Position numbers and translations under genes: made by a program. Positions 7,641 to 15,900 of a stretch of DNA of 64,000 nucleotides are shown piece after piece (position 1 is the first letter of the stretch; the number at the start of each line of letters is the position of its first letter). The DNA is from JAFGUB01 sp050305515 (lineage in GTDB: Bacteria > Campylobacterota > Campylobacteria > Campylobacterales > Sulfurimonadaceae), in contig JBNLFL010000008.1 in assembly GCA_050305515.1 (NCBI GenBank), forward strand, positions 62,001 through 126,000, in the 5' to 3' direction. A model generated the notes under the pieces. That model was given only the letters and a program-made list of their open reading frames with translations. It was not told the origin of the DNA and ran no database searches.

Positions 7641-9367
7641 GAGACTGTGAAACAACTCCGCCAAATCATCGGAACATTTCCCGTTTCGCTCCATTTTATC
7701 AGCTAGAACATGCCATTTTTCTTTCCGGAGTGAAATAGAGCAATATTTTGGCTAAAAACGCCGAAACAGTCGCGATATACTCGGCAATTTCCTGTTTTAT
7801 CGCTTTGATATCGCCTTGTTTTATGGCAGTTATCAGCTTTTTGAACAGAGGTACTCCTATCAGGTTCAGTAAGCGTTTGAAATTATAGGCGAACATGATC
7901 AGGGCGTTCTCCCCGGAGACTTTCTCCTTGCCCCGTACCAGATAGTGATCCCATCCCAGCATCCGCTTGATCGTTCCGAAGGGGTGTTCGACGATAGAGG
8001 CTCTTTGTCTGATGATCGCTTTGGCTGCATCGGTTTTCATCTTTGTATTGTACTCATCAATGATCTCTTGATGTTCCCACCGCTGTATCTGTTTCTGTTT
8101 CGTTTTTTCGCCCAGACATTGTGCATTGATCGGGCAGGATTGACATAGCTTTGAAGAGATACGGTAAAGATGCATCACCCTGGCATAAGAGGTGTGATTT
8201 GAAGAAGATTTCGGGATCAGTTCATTGTTCGGGCAGATGTAGGCATCCTGCTCTTTGTCGTAAACGAACATCTCTTTGCCGAACTTGCCTCTGTTACGCT
8301 GTTCTTGTCCCGTCAGTGTCGGTGGGACAAATACAGTAATGCCTGCATCGATACACTGTTTGATTTCCACGGTGGAGTAATAGCCCTTGTCGGCGGTAAT
8401 CGTAACCGTTTCATTATCCACGGTCTGTTGTACCTGTTTCGCCATATGATGGAGCTCTTTCTTGTCTGAGCCTTCCGAAGTAATGTCGGTCGCAATGATG
8501 AATTTGTATTTGCCGTCTACAGCAATCTGTGAATTATAGGCCATCAGGTTATGCGCCGGTTTGCTCATCAGCGTCGCATCGGGATCGGTACGGTTGTACT
8601 GTTCCTTCTTTATTGTATTGAGCAAATCTATATCCGTTTCGAGTTTTTTTTTCTGCTTTGAAGCTTCTGCAGGTCAGGAGAAGATGGTAACACTTCGCTA
8701 TCCGAAGCGTCCAGAGCGTTGAAGTACTCCGCTATCTCGTGCTCCACTTTTTCCAGTTCCCGCAAAGCTCCTTTTTTCATGATCAATTGATTCTTCGAAG
8801 CGTTAGCCCGCAGGAAGGCTCCATCGACGGCGACCACGCTGCCTTCGATCAGGTCGATATTTTTACAGAGCAGGACGAACTCTCTGAAGACTTCTTTCAG
8901 GGCTTTGGGATTGTTCTTTCTGAAATCGGCAATGGTCTTGTAGCTCGGCTTTAACCCTTCGGTGAGCCACATAAGCTCTATGTTGCGTCCACACTCCCGT
9001 TCCAATCCCCTTGAGCTTCGGATTTTATTGAGATAGCCGTAGAGGTAGATCTTCAAAAGCAGTGTCGGATGGTAGGCCTTCTGCCCGTCAGACCTGCTGC
9101 TCTTGCGGGTATCGGTAAACCCCAGCGCTGACCACTCTACCAAAGAGACATAAGTATCGATCGCCCGTACCGGATTCTCCTCCGAAACATACTCATCAAG
9201 GCTTGGTGGAAACAATAGCTGCTGTTTCCGATTCTGACCCTCTTTGTAAAAGTCGTCCATCCTTCATACCTTCAACAGATTGATTCTCTATTTTACCCTC
9301 TCAAAACTTCACAAAATATCTGTTATTGAGTTGTTTATCGATATAATCGAAGTTATTTCACAGTCTC
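7641..9367 (-). mobile_element. IS1182-family insertion sequence
   Basis: A 1727-bp element with 20-bp terminal inverted repeats: GAGACTGTGAAACAACTCCG on the left and GAGACTGTGAAATAACTTCG on the right (18/20 identical). A 3-bp direct repeat TCT (7638-7640 and 9368-9370) flanks it as a possible target duplication. It carries one transposase in two frames. The insertion point is inside the attC of the NACHT cassette. Confidence 0.9.
7699..9260 (-). CDS. IS1182-family transposase, split by a frameshift at an A9 run
   Basis: DDE transposase in two frames. The N-terminal part (9260 to 8628) has LLFPPSLDEYVSEENPVRAI (DUF772) and the first catalytic Asp in VVAVDGAFLRANAS. The C-terminal part (about 8650 to 7699) has ADKGYYS and VEHPFGTIKRMLGW, giving the other catalytic Asp and Glu. 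The frames meet at nine A residues (plus strand 8644-8652). Re-reading one A, a -1 shift, joins them into about 520 residues, the normal family length, so either slippage produces the enzyme or one base was lost. All catalytic motifs are intact. Confidence 0.85.
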
Positions 9368-9382
9368 TCTGATTTGTTAGCT
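9368..9382 (-). other. attC site of the NACHT cassette, R'' portion (split by IS)
   Basis: The minus strand reads AGCTAACAAATCAGA directly after the NACHT stop codon, matching the TAACAAATCAG start of the site at 6667-6736. It belongs with 7584-7640. Confidence 0.75.
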
Positions 9383-11570
9383 ACTCATATAGGTATTTCT
9401 CAACTTCATCTAATGGTTGTCGATGAAAAATACTAGAGCCTTTTTCTTGGACCGTATCCAATCCATTATTATGACTATCGTCTGAATACTTTACTTGGCT
9501 ATTATGTAAAGAAATATTTTCTAGACGATTTTTCTCAAATACAAAATTTGTTTGTTTGCAATGGGATACTTTCATTGTTTCAATTGTATTATCTCTAAAA
9601 ACAAAATTAATTTTGTCGCAATCACTAATATGTATTTGGAACAAAAAACATCTATGAAAATAAATTTTCAGTTCTTTTGAAGAGCGTATTTCTACATTCT
9701 GTAAAGTACACCTAGTAAAACTCAAAGAACCATTAACTTGATCAAAATTTATGTGTTTGAAGTCAGATGATTCAAATTCTGTATTTATAAAAATGGTATT
9801 GTTAAATAATGTATTATTAAATACACAATGATAATAGTTTGTACTATTCATTGTACTTCTCGACAAATTAAATTCAGAGAAATCAATATGCTTGATTGTA
9901 TCGTGAGGAAAAGTAATCTTTCGTAATAATGATTTTAATAAATAATGATAATGCCTTCTAATGAGTGAATTAGAATCCATCATGCCTATGTACTGGTAAA
10001 CTCTGGAAAAAATAGTTGTGAACTTATTATTTTGAGTGCTTAAATTTAAATAGAGAAAGCCTAAGAAAATCTCTAAATTAACTTGTTCATCATTTATTGT
10101 AATAGTATGATTAAATATTTTTCCTTCTTCTTTAAATGCATTGAAAATATCTACAAATTTTTCTTTATCCCTTTTAAGCATTTGAATTAAAAACATAAAA
10201 GGTAATGGGTGTAAAACCAATATGAAATTTTTAAACACTTCAAAAGCATGATCCGGAATTGATGTATCAGGGTTGTAATGATTAAAGACATTTTTTAATA
10301 TGTAAAGATATCGTTCAGCTATCAAGTAAAACATTATGTTGTTGTCTGTAAAGCTCCAGTTCGTATCTGTTTTTTTCTCAAAGAAATAACAATGAATTAA
10401 ATTAGACGTAATGACTTTATCTGGAAGATAGTGTTTTGCTAATTCGATTACAGCTGCCGTTGATAGAGAGTAAGACCTAGTATTTTTATCCAAGATTATA
10501 AAATCGGAAACTGTAGTGAAATGTTTTTCATCATTATCGTATGAAAAAGCTTGACTAGTAATATTGTTGTTGTACATCAATACAGAAATTTCAAAAAGAA
10601 ATTGTTTGTATTGATCTGGAGATATGTACTCTAGCAAATGGCTTTTACCAGGAAATTTGCCTCGGATAGTTTTATTGACAAATGTTTTATAGATTGCAAA
10701 AATACTATTTAAATCGGTAGTGCCTTCAGAATATGAACCACTAATCAATTGGTAGAGAAATAATGGGTTTTTACAAGATTCAAATAACTTTTTGTCGTAT
10801 TCTTCAATATGTGAAACATCAAATTTTAATTCTTCATTGTGTTGGTTCGGATATTTTTCTAACCAACTAGAAATCATTTTTCTGTTGAAATTTTCCAATC
10901 TAATAAAATACGATATCTGCTTGTCTAAAATAAGATAAACCAATTCGGACAATTTTGTATACGTTGATGATTCTATATCTAAATACAATCTTGTATTAAG
11001 TATGATTTTTGCATCTACAAGACCCAAAGATTTTATTTTTTGAAAAAAGTTGTTCATCAGGTCTTCATAGTTAATTTCATCCAATCCATCAACTACAATC
11101 ATACTATATGTATTTCTTCGTAATGACATACTATTAATAGCTCTGCTGCTAGAAAGTAAATCCGGCATAGAAATATACAGAATATCTTTGTATTCATTCG
11201 AAAAAGTTAAACACAAATATTTTGATAAAAAAGATTTTCCGAGACCGTAGAGTCCTACAATAAACAAGATAGAGCTTTCTTGATTTAACAACTCTTGACT
11301 TAAATCAGTGAAGTTGCTTTCAACTTCCAATGGTTCAGGTTCTTCATCAATACGAACTTTTTGGACAGAAAAGTTTGGTTCAATAAATAAATCGTTTATA
11401 TGAACGCTATCAAAATTATAAATATTTTCAAAAGAATCTTTGCCGTATAGATTGTAATCATCTAAATAAAGGGGTTCATGCGTATTTGTACCAATAGTGA
11501 CATTGCCTCTAGCTTGTATAGCTATTGATCCATCACCAAGTGTTTGTTTTTGGTTCTTATTGAACATCAC
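9381..11570 (-). CDS. NACHT-type STAND ATPase with pentapeptide-like C-terminus
   Basis: A protein of about 729 residues. Residues 11-27 carry GDGSIAIQARGNVTIG, a motif also at the C-terminus of the preceding gene product. A NACHT NTPase follows: Walker A VGLYGLGKSFLSK (about 106) and Walker B VVDGLDEI (about 160). The C-terminal ~130 residues contain degenerate pentapeptide-like repeats (for example FNNTLFNNTIF). Bacterial NACHT proteins are known anti-phage sensors, so defence is the likely role. The start is GTG at 11570 or ATG at 11567; both overlap the upstream gene. The gene is AT-rich and ends at an attC, like its cassette neighbours. Confidence 0.8.
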   Translation of the reverse strand: MMFNKNQKQTLGDGSIAIQARGNVTIGTNTHEPLYLDDYNLYGKDSFENIYNFDSVHINDLFIEPNFSVQKVRIDEEPEPLEVESNFTDLSQELLNQESSILFIVGLYGLGKSFLSKYLCLTFSNEYKDILYISMPDLLSSSRAINSMSLRRNTYSMIVVDGLDEINYEDLMNNFFQKIKSLGLVDAKIILNTRLYLDIESSTYTKLSELVYLILDKQISYFIRLENFNRKMISSWLEKYPNQHNEELKFDVSHIEEYDKKLFESCKNPLFLYQLISGSYSEGTTDLNSIFAIYKTFVNKTIRGKFPGKSHLLEYISPDQYKQFLFEISVLMYNNNITSQAFSYDNDEKHFTTVSDFIILDKNTRSYSLSTAAVIELAKHYLPDKVITSNLIHCYFFEKKTDTNWSFTDNNIMFYLIAERYLYILKNVFNHYNPDTSIPDHAFEVFKNFILVLHPLPFMFLIQMLKRDKEKFVDIFNAFKEEGKIFNHTITINDEQVNLEIFLGFLYLNLSTQNNKFTTIFSRVYQYIGMMDSNSLIRRHYHYLLKSLLRKITFPHDTIKHIDFSEFNLSRSTMNSTNYYHCVFNNTLFNNTIFINTEFESSDFKHINFDQVNGSLSFTRCTLQNVEIRSSKELKIYFHRCFLFQIHISDCDKINFVFRDNTIETMKVSHCKQTNFVFEKNRLENISLHNSQVKYSDDSHNNGLDTVQEKGSSIFHRQPLDEVEKYLYE

Positions 11571-11817
11571 CGGAGACCTTTTTTAAATTAATATCTCCAA
11601 CGTCAACATTGCCACCTGCCTGAATACCAACGGCGTTATCTCCAACTATCTGTGTTTGTCCATCACGCGCTTGCTCTCGCTTACTAGTGATCCATATACC
11701 TATCAACGTTGATAATGAGGTAATTATTGCAATTGCTGGCTCGAAATCAGGGTCGTAAATAAACCACGCTGCTGAACCAAATAGTGCGAGATATGATAAG
11801 ATTTTGATAATAAACAT
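11557..11817 (-). CDS. small membrane protein with C-terminal motif shared with the NACHT protein
   Basis: A protein of 86 residues with two hydrophobic helices (about 4-20 and 27-45), a basic KRE stretch, then a C-terminal tail containing GDNAVGIQAGGNVDVG (about 59-74). That tail aligns with residues 11-27 of the NACHT protein, encoded immediately downstream with an overlap of up to 14 bases. In bacterial amyloid-signalling pairs, an NLR-type sensor carries a short motif at its N-terminus and the adjacent effector carries the same motif at its C-terminus; the layout here fits. The effector role (membrane damage) is inferred. ATG 11817 has GAAGGAG 5 bases upstream. Confidence 0.75.
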   Translation of the reverse strand: MFIIKILSYLALFGSAAWFIYDPDFEPAIAIITSLSTLIGIWITSKREQARDGQTQIVGDNAVGIQAGGNVDVGDINLKKVSGDVQ

Positions 11818-11832
11818 GTGACTCCTTCATAT

Positions 11833-11839
11833 TGCTAAC
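11833..11839 (-). other. possible R' box at the upstream edge of the cassette array
   Basis: The minus strand reads GTTAGCA, 16 bases before the membrane-protein start. This is the same distance at which R' boxes precede the TIR-like (16) and Abi-alpha (17) genes. No paired R'' arm could be found upstream, so this may be a damaged attC or the edge of the array. Confidence 0.35.
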
Positions 11840-11890
11840 TATTTATTGATCCCCACAATATGCCCTTTTGCCAGAAATCCGCCAGATAAC

Positions 11891-12072
11891 CAGACATTCA
11901 AAATGTCCTGATATTAAAAATCTGCACTCAAAATTTCACGAAATGACATATTTTCATAGATTTTACGCTTTTTTTCTTGAAAATATCTCCGTTTTTATGT
12001 CCTATTGATTTTGATAATCGGACATTATGTCTTGCTATCAGGTGAAAAACGTAATAAAAGGACATTTTGTCC
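11891..12072. promoter_or_regulatory. cluster of GGACAT/ATGTCC inverted repeats
   Basis: Three compact inverted repeats lie in a 550-bp gene-free stretch: GACATT-CAA-AATGTC (11893-11907), GACAT-T-ATGTC (12021-12031) and GGACA-TTT-TGTCC (12060-12072). A further ATGTCC half-site lies at 11997-12002. They are 75-255 bases upstream of the minus-strand NACHT pair and could be operators for it. The regulator is unknown. Confidence 0.5.
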
Positions 12073-12166
12073 TGTGTATTGAAAGAAAGTGAAAGCGGCT
12101 GTTTTGTCTGAAAAAACGGGGATACGGAAAAGAATTGGAGAAATACTTGTCAAGCCTGAACAACCC

Positions 12167-12176
12167 TTACATGTAA
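12167..12176. repeat. TTACATGTAA palindrome, intergenic
   Basis: Perfect copy in the gene-free region before the GAF gene, 194 bases upstream of its start; the first copy after the cassette array. Confidence 0.9.
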
Positions 12177-12271
12177 CCCGAAGCTCCCATCTGTATTCCT
12201 AACGAAGACGTTGAAAATAAGACAACATTCCAATATCTTGACGAATACAATGTATCGACATAAACAAAAAT

Positions 12272-12288
12272 ACGTACTGCAACGTACT
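12272..12288. promoter_or_regulatory. tandem ACGTACT direct repeat upstream of GAF gene
   Basis: Two ACGTACT heptamers (12272-12278 and 12282-12288) are spaced exactly one helical turn apart, 82 bases before the GAF start. A TATCAT -10-like hexamer follows about 20 bases further on. This may be an activator or repressor site. Confidence 0.35.
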
Positions 12289-12369
12289 AGTATATTTAAG
12301 TATTTGTGCTATCATTAAAAATAACAACAACGTTATCCAATAAATAACACCTGTAACAAAGGAGGAAAA

Positions 12370-12879
12370 ATGAGCTTATCTCTTTCTTCTACAGAGCATC
12401 TCGCCGCCGTAGAGAGCATTTTAAAATGCAATACTACTCCGAAAGAAGCAATGCAAGAGGTAGTTGACACCGTCATCAAAATATTCGACGCTGATCGCGT
12501 CTATTTACTTTATCCGTGTGATCCGGACGCGCCTTCGTGGAGGCCTATCGAAAGCACTAAAATCGAATATCCCGGTGTTACCGATCTTGTTCAGGAAATC
12601 ATGATGGATAACTCTGTCGCTTCAATTTGCGAAAAATTACTTATGCATAAAGATATTGTGACCTTTGGAACAGGGGGAGACTATCCGGTTCCGGATACTC
12701 TGATTGAGACATTTGACGTTTACTCCCAGCTTTCCATGCCGCTTTATCCTCCCAAGGGTAAAGCGTGGAATTTTGGTGTGCATCAATGTTCTTCTGCACG
12801 GGTTTGGAGCGATGAGGAAAAGGCACTGTTTCGTGCCATCGGCCTCAAAATAACCGAGGCACTCCCTCCCCGCGAATAG
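12370..12879 (+). CDS. GAF-domain protein
   Basis: A protein of 169 residues that is almost entirely one GAF domain. The N-terminal helix with EVVDTVIKIFDADRVYLLYP is followed by sheet strands and the closing VWSDEEKALFRAIGLKITEA helix. GAF domains bind small molecules or chromophores. There is no output domain, so it may act with a separate kinase or cyclase. A near-ideal ribosome site, AAAGGAGG, precedes the ATG. The gene stands alone, transcribed toward the giant protein gene, from which it is separated by a hairpin terminator. Confidence 0.75.
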   Translation: MSLSLSSTEHLAAVESILKCNTTPKEAMQEVVDTVIKIFDADRVYLLYPCDPDAPSWRPIESTKIEYPGVTDLVQEIMMDNSVASICEKLLMHKDIVTFGTGGDYPVPDTLIETFDVYSQLSMPLYPPKGKAWNFGVHQCSSARVWSDEEKALFRAIGLKITEALPPRE

Positions 12880-12891
12880 CGTAACGTTACG

Positions 12892-12901
12892 TTACATGTA
12901 A
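12892..12901. repeat. TTACATGTAA palindrome, intergenic
   Basis: Perfect copy between the GAF stop and the terminator hairpin, overlapping the base of the hairpin by 4 bases and preceded by another palindrome, GTAACGTTAC. Confidence 0.9.
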
Positions 12902-12923
12902 AAGCAGTATCCTCCGCTTTTAC
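12898..12923. terminator. bidirectional hairpin between convergent genes
   Basis: GTAAAAGC (12898-12905) pairs with GCTTTTAC (12916-12923) around a 10-base loop. The A-rich left arm and T-rich right arm make it plausible in both directions. It lies between the convergent GAF and giant-protein genes. Confidence 0.55.
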
Positions 12924-12932
12924 TCTTCCCGT

Positions 12933-15900
12933 TTAGGTTTTCACATGTCCTCTTCTGCCAATGCGCCCCAGAGAGGCAAAGGCGAAGAGCAGCACCAGCA
13001 GTGCATAGCCCCAGTTGCCAAAGAGCGGTGTCGCAACCGCCGATGCCGCCCGTGTACCGACCACAGGTGCGCCGGGGTCGATAATCTGGCCGTCGGCCTG
13101 CAGGTCTTCATCACCCCGGAGTCCGTCTACGAGTGTTACCGTCAATGTTTTGCCATCGGCCGAAATGGTGTAGCCCGTTCCCCGGCGTCCTGAGATGTAG
13201 GTATTGTCCGAGAGGCGCCCCAGATCATACCAATGCGCTTCATCACCCTCTTTTTCCCTGCCATATTTCCAGAAACCGGTAAACACCGCATCACTCTCTT
13301 GTGAGATGCTAAACGCCACCGTCACGCTGTAACCCGTTTCATTGCTACTGCCGTTATCACTGATGATCGATACCGGGGGCAGAATTCCCTCAGGAGGCAC
13401 AGGCTCTCCCGGTTGGGGATCCGGCGGCGTCGGTGCCTGCGACACTATGACATTGGCATCTTCGATGCGTGAAGGGGTGCTTCCGGCGCTTTGCGGCGTG
13501 TTGGTGACTTTCGTGACACTCAGCGTCATCGTTTGCGTTGCGGAGGGGCTTGAGCTTGCACTTCCTGATGAGCCTGATGCCCCGGTTGAACTTTGCGCAT
13601 CGGAAGATGACGATGCAAAAGAGGGTGCCAGAATGGTCAGTGTCTGCGATTCGGTGTCGCACACATCGCCCACTCCGTCAGAGTCAATATCGGACTGGTT
13701 GGCATTGGAGGCATACGGACAATTGTCATTTTCATCGGCGATGCCGTCCGCGTCACTATCCACAATTCCGCCTTCACTCGACTGCGAACTGTTGCCATCC
13801 GGAACCGGGAGCAAAATGACTACGGGATCAGGCTCGGCAGCAAGCGGAGGATCGGATTCGATCATGCTTGAACCCGTTTCGTTGATAATAACGCCGTCGG
13901 GAACCACCCACGCATAGTCCGTGACTGCAAGCAGATCGAAACTCGCACTCTGGGCGTAATGCGCTCTCATGACGGCGTCACTGTTTTGCTGCGCATAGGT
14001 GCCCGTCACACAGTACTCCGAAGAGCCGATCCGCCGCGTATAACCCATGTCGGAACTGTTTTTGGGTCGGCACACCCATGAAAGCGCATTGTCTATCTGC
14101 CCCACATAGACCCGTTTTTTGCCTGCAGGAAGCAATGCCTGAGCATCGATCCACTCTTTGGAACTTCCGGTAAGGTACTCAAACGCATACTGCGGATTGG
14201 CGCTGCCGCTCAGATCGCCGATACGGCAGGCATGATACCCCGCATCACCGGCAAGCCACGAACCCGCCAGACGGCTGTTCGCACTGCTGACATGCGCACG
14301 GCACGCATACACGTTACCCGCAACGCTGTACTCTCTCATGGAAGTGTCATGAGGCAGCGGCACGGTTTTGAACTTCAGCATGGAATTTTGAGAATTGACC
14401 TGCTTGTAGTGGTTGACGGCCCGTTCAAATGCGATGGAGCCGTACTGTGCGTCATTGGCTTCGGGAAAACGCAGCAGATAGTACGGCGCTGAGAAATCGA
14501 GCGAACCGAGTGCCGCCGTGTAAAGGTTATGCGCCTTGTTCACGTTTTGCCAGTAGGCAAAAACCGACGATGCCAGCTGCGCCGCATCGGTCATAGTAAC
14601 TCCCGATGCCTCGAGTTCACTGCGTACTACCGGATTGGCATCGAGATAGTCACGTACATAGAACCATGGCGACCCCTGTTTGTAGCGGTACGCATAATAC
14701 ATGTAAGCATTCGTATAATCTGAATACGTTATGGTCGTCAGCGCGATGCCCATTTCAACCGGATAGTTTAAAATCGCCGTAGCGTCGGCATTGAGTGACG
14801 CATTTTTTCTGGCAGCGTCAAAACGGCTGTTATAGATGATTTTTCCGATGTATTTGTCGGCATAACTGACATAGTCCATGAGCGCACCGTATTTAAGCAC
14901 ATTGTAGTGGTTAGGCGTCTCCTGCTGCGTGTACCACTGTGACCAGAAAACCGGCCAGCTGGTGTGGTGCGGAATCGGAGCAGGCCCGCTGCTGCCTCCT
15001 CCGAACAGACTTCCTATAGCACTTCCAATGCTGCTAATGGTACTGGAAACACCGCCTACAACCGTGTTGAACGTTCCCGTCGCGAAATCGCCAATGGTAC
15101 CGGCCACACTCATGGCCGTATTCTGCGCAAATTCAATTGCCTGGCCTATGATTTTCAGACCGTCACACACCGGAATACCGGAGCTGTCTATACTGTGGCA
15201 AACCCTATCCGCCGCCCAGTCGGCCATCTCATCTTTGTAAAAGAGAATGGCAGCACTCTCTGCCGAGAGCGTCGTCGAAGCATTCAGGCCAAAGAGCGTC
15301 AGTCCGAGTGAGCTGCTGCCGCTGAGCGATTGGGACTGATTGGCAACCGTGGCAGTGACATCAAACGTACCGCCAAGCGTTCCGGCAGATCCGCAACTGA
15401 GATAGTCGCAGGGGTTGATGGGCAGTTTGGAGGTTACAAGCGAAGTGGCGTTATTGACACTCATATCGGCATTTACATGTAAGGTGCCGCCAAAGGGTTG
15501 GTACACTACGTTACCGTACTGTCCAACGGCAATTTCAGTCGGCAGCGTTACGTCAGATGTTTTGGCGTCAATGTCAAACCTGATGCCGTTGGCGGTGCCA
15601 TCGGCCTGAACAAAGAGCCCCGGACTCTCAAAATCGATACTCGCGCCCGATAGCGTGGTTCCAAACTGCGTATTGAACGCTTCAAAATCATCGCTGCCGA
15701 AGACCGACGCACCGGTGGCCGCAAAGAGCGTCACATTGTTTAGTGTGGTCGATGCGCTAAAAAGAGCCTGCATGCCTGAGAGCGGTGCACTGTTAATGGG
15801 AAGTATGGATGCCAGCTGCGTTCCGCTCAGGCTCTGTGCGTCAATGAACACTCCGGCACCGCGGGCGATACCCTCAGAGGAGAGTTCCGCGTTAATAGCG

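Noticed and set aside
7569..7694. N-terminal extension of the TIR-like protein to ATG 7694
   Set aside because: The added 42 codons are attC and IS sequence; the TTG at 7568 has a ribosome site and fits the family length.
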